60,000 nucleotides of DNA from Mesostigma viride (lineage: Eukaryota > Streptophyta > Mesostigmatophyceae > Mesostigmatales > Mesostigmataceae): assembly GCA_009746045.1 (NCBI GenBank), contig RPFO01000079.1, forward strand, positions 881,285 to 941,284. Direction: 5' to 3'. Below the pieces are notes generated by a model. It was not told the DNA's origin, did not search any database, and saw only the letters and a list, made by a program, of their open reading frames with translations. The translations under genes were made by a program, and so were the position numbers. Within the stretch, counting starts at the first letter, position 1, and each line of letters starts with the position of its first letter. Shown in pieces: positions 51,721 to 60,000 of this stretch.

Positions 51721-51844
51721 AAATCGGTCCGTAACACTATTTTGCCCGGAATAACCACTTCCGAGCACCCAAGTTAATTCGGCCGAATGAACTTGGGTGC
51801 TCGGAAGTGGTTATTCCGGGCAAAATAGTGTGACGGACCGATTT

Positions 51845-51933
51845 GCCTCAGGCGGCAAAAGGTTCCGACACTATTTAACGTAACTAAAACCTGTGCACCT
51901 TGGAGGTCAGGGGTTCGAATCCTCACTGAGGCA
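51845..51933 (+). tRNA. tRNA-like sequence, plus-strand mirror copy
   Basis: The mirror image of the minus-strand copy, with one change (GACAC for GGCAC) that weakens the putative anticodon stem. Box B at 51,912-51,922 is intact. Half of the sequence lies in the palindrome P2 and half in the spacer, so the tRNA-like unit exists only across the P-S boundary. Confidence 0.3.
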
Positions 51934-52221
51934 GCTCCGGCGCATTTAGTGGTGCGTGCTCAGCGGCCTAGGCGGATGTCTCGGGCTCTTCGTCCCCCCT
52001 CCACGAGGCCAGGTTTTAGTTACGTTAAATAGTGCCGGAACCTTTTGCCGCCTGAGGCAAATCGGTCCGTAACACTATTTTGCCCGGAATAACCACTTCC
52101 GAGCACCCAAGTTAATTCGGCCGAATGAACTTGGGTGCTCGGAAGTGGTTATTCCGGGCAAAATAGTGTTACGGACCGATTTGCCTCAGGCGGCAAAAGG
52201 TTCCGGCACTATTTAACGTAA

Positions 52222-52590
52222 CTGCCCGTGAACATGTACATGTCGTACCGCGAACACTTGGACTTTTACTCCAAGAAGATGTTCGATCCGTTCGCCAGAC
52301 GGAAGAAGATTCAGCTCGTGTCGTCCGATGGAAGCAAGACGATGCTGACAACGACGGGGCAGATGAACTTCTTCCGTTGGGCGATCACCAATGGCGTGGT
52401 CAAGTACGCCATGGAGAACATCGATGCGATTCGAAAGGAGCTTCCGAAATGCCACCACTACCCCGCGAGAAGGGAGGACAGAGTGGTCGTGCTGGTCCGC
52501 AGGGCGAGGAAGAGGTTCAGAGCTACCGACCTTGGCACTATCGTCCGTCCCAAGATCGGAACGCAGAGGTTCACTATTCGTTTCAAATAG
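52222..52590 (+). pseudogene. 3' part of the split conserved giant-virus gene
   Basis: About 122 codons after the insert. Starts in frame without its own ATG at the junction; internal ATGs at 52,228 and 52,234 could be used. LPVNMYMSYREHLDFYSKK and FDPFARRKKI followed by TTTGQMNFFRWAITN are strongly characteristic of a core giant-virus family of unknown function; this is one of the clearest matches in the window. The frame is free of stops, so it has not decayed since the insertion, which points to a recent event, an excisable or spliced insert, or separate expression. Confidence 0.75.
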
Positions 52591-52615
52591 AAATCGCAGT
52601 CGTACTGTAGGTAGG

Positions 52616-52945
52616 ATGTTGTTCCTGGGACGACTATACGACTGGTGTGTGGTCTCTCCGCTGAGGAACCTGTTCATGAAGGGACCTACGATAGGAACAT
52701 TCGGGTTCTGGATGAGTATGGAGGAGAGCGACATTTGCGCGGCCATGACGACGACGACTTCAGACATATGGGACGCGAACCCTCTTCACTGCAAAGACAT
52801 CATCGAGAGCCGATTTGAAAGCGTGCACGTGGTCGTGCAGACCGTTATGATGTGGGTGTTGTTGTACTCCGTCATGAACATTTTAATACGAAAGATTTTC
52901 AGCATCCCGACGCGTCTGGTTGTCAAGAGGCCCTCGGAAGACTAA
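52616..52945 (+). CDS. Small membrane protein
   Basis: 109 residues from the ATG at 52,616. N-terminal ~75 residues are soluble with two Cys (CAAM, HCKDI). Residues ~78-97 form one hydrophobic segment (VVVQTVMMWVLLYSVMNILI), and the tail is basic. Starts 26 bases after the split gene. No family assigned. Confidence 0.6.
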   Translation: MLFLGRLYDWCVVSPLRNLFMKGPTIGTFGFWMSMEESDICAAMTTTTSDIWDANPLHCKDIIESRFESVHVVVQTVMMWVLLYSVMNILIRKIFSIPTRLVVKRPSED

Positions 52946-52946
52946 T

Positions 52947-53276
52947 TTACTTCTTCGACGTAGTGGACGTCTTTTTATTCGCTTCCGCCTTGCGCGAGTC
53001 CGAATACCGCTTCCATTTCGTGCGGACCGCGAACAATGCTAACGTGGCAGCGATCGGAAATGCAATGACCTCGAGAACGTTCATTACGTTCTCCTCGCAT
53101 GTCGTGTCGTCCTTCTTTCCGAACAATGTGCATATCCCGCTAGCGACCTTTGCTCCTACTAGGTTTATGACCACGGAGATGGTGACGAATACGAACACGA
53201 CGAGCAGGACGACGTTTACTACTGGGTTTGTCATGGAGTGTATCATACAGAAGGCTAGAGAAGAAATGGATGTCAC
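52947..53276 (-). CDS. Membrane protein, two hydrophobic segments and Lys-rich tail
   Basis: 109 residues with hydrophobic segments at about 15-40 and 64-83, Cys at 48, 59 and nearby, and a C-terminal RKAEANKKTSTTSKK. Converges with the previous gene with a one-base gap and overlaps the upstream minus-strand gene by four bases (ATGA-type). No family assigned. Confidence 0.55.
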   Translation of the reverse strand: MTSISSLAFCMIHSMTNPVVNVVLLVVFVFVTISVVINLVGAKVASGICTLFGKKDDTTCEENVMNVLEVIAFPIAATLALFAVRTKWKRYSDSRKAEANKKTSTTSKK

Positions 53277-53500
53277 TTCGCTTCCGCTGGTTTCGGCTCG
53301 CTTCGTGTCTTTATGAACTCTATGAAGTAACTCATGGGGTACAGGATGGGCGTCAATGGAACGAGAACTAACATCGCCGGTTCCACTCCGAAACCGGTTC
53401 GTTGGGGAGGCTTAAAGGCCAGAATGGCGACTGTAGCGTTCGCTATCAACAAGTAAATGATCAATAAAACCGCGATCACGTTCGCCATTGAACTATGCAT
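53273..53500 (-). CDS. Small two-pass membrane protein
   Basis: 75 residues with hydrophobic segments at about 6-29 (IAVLLIIYLLIANATVAILA) and 42-60 (MLVLVPLTPILYPMSYFIEF). Coupled by a four-base overlap to the next minus-strand membrane gene. Divergent from the giant lectin-repeat gene. No family assigned. Confidence 0.55.
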   Translation of the reverse strand: MHSSMANVIAVLLIIYLLIANATVAILAFKPPQRTGFGVEPAMLVLVPLTPILYPMSYFIEFIKTRSEPKPAEAK

Positions 53501-53564
53501 CGACTATTTTGCCGTACACCGCGTTAAAACGAGCTCGGAAATTGTGTGTCCGTGTAATCGAGAA

Positions 53565-56500
53565 ATGGCTGACTGCGGTGTGGTCCGCGCAAAAGCGTTG
53601 AGCGTCGAAGGAAACGACGGCGCATTGTGGCGCTTTCGAGTATCGAACCACGCACTGCGGTTGGAAAGGCAGATCGATGAACAATGGTACCTCGCATACA
53701 CGTACTCCGGCGACATGGCGCTTCCGTACATGGGGAACGATGGAGGTGTATGGGAGTTCAAAGAAAACGTGGCGATCAACGGAGACTTGATCGTTCGGTC
53801 GTTCTTGAGACTTCCCTACACTTCAAGGGCGGAATACGACGCGGCGTTGCCGTCCGAGCTGGTTCCCAAGGCATACGCGGACCTGTTTCCTTCGTGGAAG
53901 GGGACAGAAGTGTTGAGCGGGCTTCTCGACGTGAACGCGGCTGGAGCACAGAACGGGATGGGCCTTGTGTATGACGCGGGGACGTCCAAGTGGACATCGG
54001 GCGTCGTGAACGAGAGAGGAGAGTACCGTTCCGCGGCGTTCCGAACGGATATAAACAATGCAGGACTCGAAACGTTCCATGACACGTTCGTGGGAAGCGT
54101 GGCCGCGGACACGAGCGTGCTCCCTCAGCTCACGTTCGCTCCTGACACGGATCTGAACATCACGAACGTGTGGGTGACCGTGCGCAATTTCCCTGCTCCC
54201 GCCCACCCCGCTGCTAGTTCGGCTACCGTCGATGTCGAGGTGTGCGATATCGCGGCCGAGCCAGTGTCGTATAGCGACGAAATCACACGGGTCGTCACCA
54301 CGGGACCTCTCCCGATGCTGACGGCCGCGACTTGGGACACCTCCGCGTCCACGTGGACTCTCGTCGCCCAGATCCAGCTGCCGAACGAGACGAAGATCGA
54401 CCTGGCACGCGACAAGCCGTATCGCGTGCGTGCCAAGATCTCGACGACTGGGACGGCCGTGGACGTGGTAGCGAATGTCAGCATTGTGCTGTCCGGAGTG
54501 AAAGTCGACAGGTCGCAGGATACAAACGCCCCCGTCTCCGCGGTCGCTCCGTACGCCATCGCTTCCCAGACAGGGTTCACCGTGAATCACCAGTACGCCG
54601 ACGCGGAACAAAACAACATCGCGGTGGTCTGTCAAGCGTACAAGGGTCCGCGCACTGGCGTCACGGCGGCGAGCCTCATGGCGAATTCCATAGGCCAGGA
54701 AGGGTTCATCGGACGAAAGGTCGACTGGACGCAGGGGAATGACGCACTGTGTACCGGCGCATTCGCCTTCACGAATCTCGAGGAAGGCAAACCATACGAC
54801 GCGTACATCGCGGCCAAGGACTCGAATTCCAATCTCACCGACGTGTCCCACGCGCGCGTATACACTCTCGGTGGGGACATGTACGGCATACCGTACGAAT
54901 CCGTCAAGGCATTTTGGGATTTCGAGGGAAACAGGCCGTTCGACAGAGTGGCGGGAGTGGAAATGAAGATGTCCACGTTCGTCGACGGGGCGGAGATTTC
55001 CAACTTCAAAGACTTCTACATCAGCGAATCGTCCATCCAATACAATCCTCAGACCACCAACAACGAGGGGTTCAGGGCATCCCTGCACAACAAGAGTTTC
55101 CCATTGGCGACGGACATGACACTGGTGATGGACGTGTTCCTCCCCTCGACCATTTCGCACGCAGGGACGAACACGCAACTCTCTCTATTCAAATACGGCG
55201 CGATCACCTCTGACATCGGATGCGTCAGTTTGGCACTCGTAGGCGACGGGTCGGTCATCCACCTCAACGTCAACGGAGTCGCGGCAGAGGTTGCCAGAAC
55301 GGTCGCTGGGTTGCAGCTGAACGCATGGAATCGTGTGTGTCTTGTCCGTGAAAGTGACCAATGGTGCTGGCACGTCAACGGACGCAAAATTGACGCAGCG
55401 GACGTCAACGCAGGGTCGGACGCGCGCGCCGTGGGAGCGTCGACATTGGCCGTTTCGTTCGTCGACGACGCGGACTTTTACATGTCCACCTACTCCCCTA
55501 GCAACGGGAGATACCTGACAGGCGTGAAACACACAAACATAGCGGTCCTTTCAATGGCCGCCGCGGAAGAGACCGTCCAGCGCATGCGCACTCCGCTGAT
55601 CTTCTCCGCCCATCAGGCTGAGAAGGGGTACATCGTCCCTTCCACTGCGCGGACGAATCTCATGACGCCCGTCAAGGGGTATTCTACAGCGAACGGAGTG
55701 GTGCCTCTCACGAAATCGATGACACAGGCGGCGGATGTCGACCAAACCCATTCGATCGTGTACTCTCAATCCTCTAACTCGATCAACGACATCGTGTTCA
55801 GGAGAGACGCGGATGTATATACCGGCGCATTCCGCGAGCTCGTGGAAGTCGACGTTGGGGCCAACAAGGGCTCGGCGCTCGTCTGTTACATGGACGACGG
55901 GTTCGCGAAGACGTCCGGAGACGCGATCTCGTTCGTCAACGGGGCCGTCACCAACGTCCCGCCATCGCCTACCGGGTTTTGGAACTTCAACGCCAATGAC
56001 GGGACGAACACGGGGACGTACGCGGGAGCAGCCATGACCTTCTCGAGCGGGGCGGCGCCTTCTGGCGCACTGCTCACTCTCCAAGAAGACGCCGGAGGGA
56101 ACTACACGTACGCCAGCGTCTCGCTTGGCTCCGAATACAACGGCGGATTGATGGAGTTCTCCATCGCGACCGACTTCACGCTCGTGGCGAACACGCAGCC
56201 GTACACGGTCGTTTGGGCATACGGTCAGCCGTCAAGTTCGGGGAATTGCTACTTTCTGCTGTCTGGCACATCCGGAACACTCCAACTCGCGACCAAGACG
56301 GCCATAGTGTCCCTTTCGGACTCCTACGCCTTCCCGGTCGGAACGAGCGTCAACGTGATCGTGTCAAGGACGACGGACGCGACAAACAACAACTCGCTGT
56401 TCAAAGTGTGGGTCAACGGCGTGGCGAAGACACTCAACACCAACCAGACACTCACGAGAGACGACTTGACCACCAAGACCTTGCGCATTGGGACGAACGC

Positions 56501-59500
56501 AACGTATCCGTACGGAAGCGAGGCCAAGTGGGACAACATCGCGTTCTTCAACTCCTCGCTGTCCCAGCTCCAGATCGACAGGTACCGCGGGGCGTACTCG
56601 GATCCAGCCACCCCGGGCGTGTGGTCGTTCGACTCCAACACGGGAGCGAACACGGGGACTGCATCAGGGTACGCCCTGACCTTCTCTTCCGGCGTCTCTC
56701 CATCGAGTTCGGCGCTGACTCTCGCGGAAGACGCGGGAGGTAACCAGTCGTACGCGTCCACGACACTCAGTGCGAGTTTTAACGGAGGCACACTCGCGTT
56801 CACCGTGTACGTCGAGTTCCGAGCGACGTCCATCACAAAGGAGACAGTGATATGGGCGTATGGCGAACCGGGTGTAGGGACTCCGTGCGTGTACTTGACG
56901 ATGGACGCGACAGGGAAGGTGTACATTCGCACGAGCGGTGCCGGTGTCTGCTGTTCCGACAACGCCGCTCTGAACGCGGGACAGACGTATCAACTGGTCG
57001 TGTCAAGGACGACGACCGCGACGAACAACAACACGTTGTTCCAATTGTGGATCAACAACGCCGCGAAGACGCTGAACACGGACCAGACATTGGCGCTAGA
57101 GAACTTGACGACGAAGACGTTCCGAGTCGGGACCAACGCCAAGTTCACATCCGGCAGTGCCGCTCAATGGGACAACATCAAGTTTTATAACCAATCCCTT
57201 ACAACGACGGAGGTGACGGGCGGAGTCGGGACGGAACAGTCCATCCTCTACTACCCTTTCACTGGCGGTTCTCTCATCAGTTCAGGGACGGACAACTCGG
57301 CATCAACGACCCTCGTTCGAGGTGGAAACAACGAGCTGGCGTACATCTCCAACGAACTCCGAAACGGGACCGTTGTGACGTACGGAAACGCGAGTTACTA
57401 TTACTGTCCGTACACGTCCATGATGCCGTATCTAGATGCGTCATGGACGGTTACATTGACCTTCAAAGCGCCTACGGGGTCAAGCAGGCAACTGGAAGCC
57501 GAGTTGTTCCGATATGGCAGTTCTTCGACCACGGCGGTCCGTCTCTATTGCACGAGTGACATGCAGCTCCGAGTGCAGACCATCGGCGCGGCGGGGACAG
57601 GGACCCAGATCTTCACGAGCGTTCCAACGATGTCGCAAGGGACGACATACCGCATCGCGTTCACACACGTGAGCGGGGCGGGCAGCACCTCTGCGCGTTT
57701 CTTCCTCTGGATAAACGGGGTGAAGTATCTCCAATCGAACACTGTCACCATCCCCAGTCAGACACTGTCGACTCCGGGATTGTACATCGGAAACGTCGAC
57801 GGACAGTACTGTGCTAGTCAATCGTCGTGGGATAACGTCCGACTTTTCAACCGAGAGCTGACGACGCAGGAAATCACGGACATTGCTAACAACGTGTACC
57901 CCGTCTCGTCGTCGAACCCGACGGCGGTCGGTCAATGGACGTTCAACGATCTTGCTGGGACGAACACAGGGACGCAGACCGAGGCGTTGTCCATCACGAA
58001 CATGAGCACGTCGACCGCCGGGGCGGTCGGGTCTCTGGTGACGTCGACTGACAGTGGATTGAACACTCATTACGCGCAGGCGACACTCGGAGCAGGATAC
58101 ACGGCCGGGTTGGGCGCATTCACGATCATGACGGACATCTACTTCGACAGTCTCTCTGGCGCCAATCAGACCAACATCTGGGCGTACGGAGATGTAACTG
58201 GGTCCGGAGACGGTCACTTCTGCTATGTGAACGGGAGTACCGGCATCGAAGGGCGTCTGCAGATCGGGTCGGGAAATGCGATGGTGAACACCACCGACAC
58301 GTTCAAGTTCGTCACTGGACAGTGGTATAACGTCATCCTGTCGCGAACGTCGGATAGTACGAACAACAACACGCTCATCAAGTTATGGGTCAACGGAGTC
58401 GCCAAGACGCTGAACACGGATCAGACCATCAAGTTCTCGAACATCACGAACAAAGTGTTACGTCTCGGTACCAACCTGCGTTATAACTCGTGTCACGCGT
58501 GTCGATGGGATAACGTCAGATACTTCAACCAAGCGTTCACCCAATCCATCGTGGACTCGATGCTCGGCCTATCAGTGCCTGGAATATCGATATCCCCGAT
58601 CGGGAAATGGGACTTTTCCGCGAACGACGGAACGAACTCCGGATCAGGCACAGGGAGCGCGCTGACGTTCTCTTCCTACGCGACGCCCGCCGCTGGAGTT
58701 CTGACTATCACCGAGGATGGCGGAGGTAACTCGAAGTACGCTACGGTCGCTCTAGGGTCTGAATTCTCGTCTTCCGACTTCTCCGTATCCCTCGCCTTCA
58801 CGCGTCTGAGTTCAACGAACGCGTCCACGTGCATTTGGTCGTACGGACAGTCCGGAACGGGTACCGCGTGTCATTACTTGATCGTCGACAACACGGGCAA
58901 ACTGCTCGTATGCGACGACGCCAACCAAGTGGCGACGTCCGACGACTTCGCTCTCTCGCTGTCTACCAGCTACCACATCGTCGTCGCCAGGACCAGCGAC
59001 ACGACAAACAACAACACACTCTTCAAGGTGTGGATCAACGGAGTAGCGAAGACGCTGAAGACGACTCCCGTTCTGACGCGGCACACGTTGAGTTCCAAGG
59101 AGTTCCGCATCGGGACGAATGCCAGGTTCACGGTCGGCAACCAGGGGACGTGGGACAACGTCCGATTCATGAACAGCGTCGTCACGCAGACGGACGTTAA
59201 CTACTTGTACACTCCCACCGCGTCCCCATCCGCGACCGGTTCGTGGAATTTCGACGCAGCGAGTGGAGTGAACACGGGGACCGCGTCCGCCTACAGTCTG
59301 ACGTTTTCGCCTCCTGCGATCTTCGAGTCTGGGAAACTCCGACTGCCAGAGGACAAGGGAGGAAACACTCAATACGGATCCGTACTCCTTTCAGGAGCCT
59401 ACTCCGGTGGATCGAGCGCGTTCACGGTCGGCGTCGAGTTCCGTGTCGAAGCGGACACACAGCGAGGCGTGTGTCTGTGGTCACTGGGACAGCCTGGGAC

Positions 59501-60000
59501 GTCCACACCGTGTCATTATCTGTATGTGGACTCGAACAGGAAGTTGTGGCTGGCGTCGGCCTCGGCCCAAGTATCCACCACCGACAACTTGACGCTCGCC
59601 GTAGGGCGCACGTACCGCATCGTCGTTTCGAGGACTGTGGACTCCACGAACAATAACACCCTTTTCCGTCTCTTCGTCGACGGCGAATCCAAGACGCTTC
59701 AGTCGTCTCCCTCTCTCGTGTACGAGTCGCTCGCGACCAAGGAACTCCGGTTGGGGACGAACGCCAAGTTCATGGCCACGAACAATGCCAGTTGGGACAA
59801 CCTCCGTTTCTGGAATCAGAGTCTCACTTCGCAGGAGGTGAGCGATGTCCTCGACCTGTCCAAGGCCTACAACCCCTCGGTTGCATCCCTGTATTTCATG
59901 GACACGTCCGCCAATCAGAGCAACCGAGCAGGAGTGTACACTGGTTCCTTCGATCCCATTTCCGGTTTGCGATTCAACGACAAGTTCAACGATTCGAGTC
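53565..60000 (+). CDS. Giant LamG/ConA-like repeat protein, C-terminus beyond the window
   Basis: ATG at 53,565; the frame runs without a stop to the window edge, at least 2,145 codons. The first ~450 residues are appendage-like beta-rich segments (KALSVEGNDGALWRF at the start, as in the 34,231 protein). From about residue 445 there are eight lectin-like modules, each ~207-230 residues: a W-x-F start (GFWNF, GVWSF, GQWTF, GKWDF, GSWNF), N-T-G-T, TLAEDAGGN, VVSRT followed by TNNNTLF, LWINN, KTLN and WDN motifs. Modules near 55,977, 56,617, 57,240, 57,926, 58,603, 59,239 and 59,880 show a period of 620-690 bp. No signal peptide or anchor. Long surface fibre or attachment protein is the likely role, by inference. 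Confidence 0.85.
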   Translation, partial: MADCGVVRAKALSVEGNDGALWRFRVSNHALRLERQIDEQWYLAYTYSGDMALPYMGNDGGVWEFKENVAINGDLIVRSFLRLPYTSRAEYDAALPSELVPKAYADLFPSWKGTEVLSGLLDVNAAGAQNGMGLVYDAGTSKWTSGVVNERGEYRSAAFRTDINNAGLETFHDTFVGSVAADTSVLPQLTFAPDTDLNITNVWVTVRNFPAPAHPAASSATVDVEVCDIAAEPVSYSDEITRVVTTGPLPMLTAATWDTSASTWTLVAQIQLPNETKIDLARDKPYRVRAKISTTGTAVDVVANVSIVLSGVKVDRSQDTNAPVSAVAPYAIASQTGFTVNHQYADAEQNNIAVVCQAYKGPRTGVTAASLMANSIGQEGFIGRKVDWTQGNDALCTGAFAFTNLEEGKPYDAYIAAKDSNSNLTDVSHARVYTLGGDMYGIPYESVKAFWDFEGNRPFDRVAGVEMKMSTFVDGAEISNFKDFYISESSIQYNPQTTNNEGFRASLHNKSFPLATDMTLVMDVFLPSTISHAGTNTQLSLFKYGAITSDIGCVSLALVGDGSVIHLNVNGVAAEVARTVAGLQLNAWNRVCLVRESDQWCWHVNGRKIDAADVNAGSDARAVGASTLAVSFVDDADFYMSTYSPSNGRYLTGVKHTNIAVLSMAAAEETVQRMRTPLIFSAHQAEKGYIVPSTARTNLMTPVKGYSTANGVVPLTKSMTQAADVDQTHSIVYSQSSNSINDIVFRRDADVYTGAFRELVEVDVGANKGSALVCYMDDGFAKTSGDAISFVNGAVTNVPPSPTGFWNFNANDGTNTGTYAGAAMTFSSGAAPSGALLTLQEDAGGNYTYASVSLGSEYNGGLMEFSIATDFTLVANTQPYTVVWAYGQPSSSGNCYFLLSGTSGTLQLATKTAIVSLSDSYAFPVGTSVNVIVSRTTDATNNNSLFKVWVNGVAKTLNTNQTLTRDDLTTKTLRIGTNATYPYGSEAKWDNIAFFNSSLSQLQIDRYRGAYSDPATPGVWSFDSNTGANTGTASGYALTFSSGVSPSSSALTLAEDAGGNQSYASTTLSASFNGGTLAFTVYVEFRATSITKETVIWAYGEPGVGTPCVYLTMDATGKVYIRTSGAGVCCSDNAALNAGQTYQLVVSRTTTATNNNTLFQLWINNAAKTLNTDQTLALENLTTKTFRVGTNAKFTSGSAAQWDNIKFYNQSLTTTEVTGGVGTEQSILYYPFTGGSLISSGTDNSASTTLVRGGNNELAYISNELRNGTVVTYGNASYYYCPYTSMMPYLDASWTVTLTFKAPTGSSRQLEAELFRYGSSSTTAVRLYCTSDMQLRVQTIGAAGTGTQIFTSVPTMSQGTTYRIAFTHVSGAGSTSARFFLWINGVKYLQSNTVTIPSQTLSTPGLYIGNVDGQYCASQSSWDNVRLFNRELTTQEITDIANNVYPVSSSNPTAVGQWTFNDLAGTNTGTQTEALSITNMSTSTAGAVGSLVTSTDSGLNTHYAQATLGAGYTAGLGAFTIMTDIYFDSLSGANQTNIWAYGDVTGSGDGHFCYVNGSTGIEGRLQIGSGNAMVNTTDTFKFVTGQWYNVILSRTSDSTNNNTLIKLWVNGVAKTLNTDQTIKFSNITNKVLRLGTNLRYNSCHACRWDNVRYFNQAFTQSIVDSMLGLSVPGISISPIGKWDFSANDGTNSGSGTGSALTFSSYATPAAGVLTITEDGGGNSKYATVALGSEFSSSDFSVSLAFTRLSSTNASTCIWSYGQSGTGTACHYLIVDNTGKLLVCDDANQVATSDDFALSLSTSYHIVVARTSDTTNNNTLFKVWINGVAKTLKTTPVLTRHTLSSKEFRIGTNARFTVGNQGTWDNVRFMNSVVTQTDVNYLYTPTASPSATGSWNFDAASGVNTGTASAYSLTFSPPAIFESGKLRLPEDKGGNTQYGSVLLSGAYSGGSSAFTVGVEFRVEADTQRGVCLWSLGQPGTSTPCHYLYVDSNRKLWLASASAQVSTTDNLTLAVGRTYRIVVSRTVDSTNNNTLFRLFVDGESKTLQSSPSLVYESLATKELRLGTNAKFMATNNASWDNLRFWNQSLTSQEVSDVLDLSKAYNPSVASLYFMDTSANQSNRAGVYTGSFDPISGLRFNDKFNDSS

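Larger units (their letters stand above)
51343..52222. mobile_element. 880-bp nested palindrome insert (three palindromes, two inverted spacers)
   Basis: Structure: palindrome P1 (51,343-51,546), spacer S (51,547-51,680), P2 (51,681-51,884), spacer S inverted (51,885-52,018), P3 (52,019-52,222). Each P is 204 bp and each S is 134 bp; the whole is itself symmetric about P2. P arms begin GTTACGTTAAATAGTGCCGG. The P units differ from one another at only a few bases, and each has one mismatch near its TTCGGCCGAA centre; P1 carries it in the opposite orientation to P2 and P3. The insert splits a conserved gene. It encodes no protein. It looks like a fold-back or MITE-like transposon, or a hairpin-mediated rearrangement. 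Confidence 0.85.

Noticed and set aside
51343-52222. The palindromic insert as a spliceosomal intron
   Set aside because: The left edge can be read as GT, but there is no AG at the right edge where the reading frame resumes; no branch-like context. Not excluded for other excision mechanisms.
53823-55178. A 451-codon minus-strand frame, and others at 57,480-58,217 and 55,551-56,084
   Set aside because: Antisense shadows of the giant lectin-repeat gene; Arg/Val/His-rich composition with no domain.

Overview
The window reads as a giant double-stranded DNA virus (phylum Nucleocytoviricota), joined at its left end to a eukaryotic LTR retrotransposon. Genes are short, packed and intron-poor on both strands, and neighbours often overlap by a few bases. 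The gene set is typical of the group: a D5-type SF3 helicase, a separate archaeo-eukaryotic primase, a poxvirus A22-like Holliday junction resolvase, a YqaJ/lambda-type exonuclease, a DUF2738/DUF5871-like candidate ssDNA-binding protein, KilA-N proteins, a NifS-like cysteine desulfurase, a SET-domain protein, and several families known mainly from giant viruses (DUF5832-like, DUF5760-like, a split conserved core protein). Major capsid, DNA polymerase B, RNA polymerase and packaging ATPase are not here, so I do not assign a family. The EsV-1-7-type cysteine motif, the GC-rich coding style and the retrotransposon junction fit a virus of an alga or other protist. It could be an endogenous copy in a host chromosome or a virus that has taken up a host element.

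Layout. 1-3.4 kb: an AT-richer copia-like element (protease, reverse transcriptase, RNase H, no integrase seen). About 3.4-3.65 kb: junction, followed by the 3' end of a decapitated gene. 3.9-15 kb: SNase-like nuclease, small membrane and zinc proteins, a 1.57 kaa coiled-coil protein and cysteine desulfurase. 15-19 kb: a regulatory-looking cluster (EsV-1-7 protein, KilA-N protein) whose promoters share a TTAAGTTAAC element. 19.3-20.4 kb: 207-bp tandem repeats with an inverted partner and no genes. 20.4-38.5 kb: lipase, zinc-finger proteins, SET protein, HNH-like and PD-(D/E)XK nucleases, candidate ssDNA-binding protein, RING/TRAF-type protein, phage-like structural proteins and two adjacent KilA-N paralogues. 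38.7-53.5 kb: the replication and recombination block mixed with membrane proteins, a DUF3179-like protein and a SLATT-like protein. 53.6 kb to the end: one giant lectin-repeat (LamG/concanavalin A-like) protein running off the window.

Two promoter styles are visible. Regulatory and nucleic-acid genes often have a TATAAA/TATAAAA box about 30-75 bases before the start. Many small membrane or virion-type genes instead have TATACA close to the start. I infer early and late classes.

The most unusual object is an 880-bp nested palindrome at 51,343-52,222: three 204-bp palindromes separated by two inverted 134-bp spacers. It splits a conserved giant-virus gene exactly in frame and carries two tRNA-like copies with a perfect Pol III box B.
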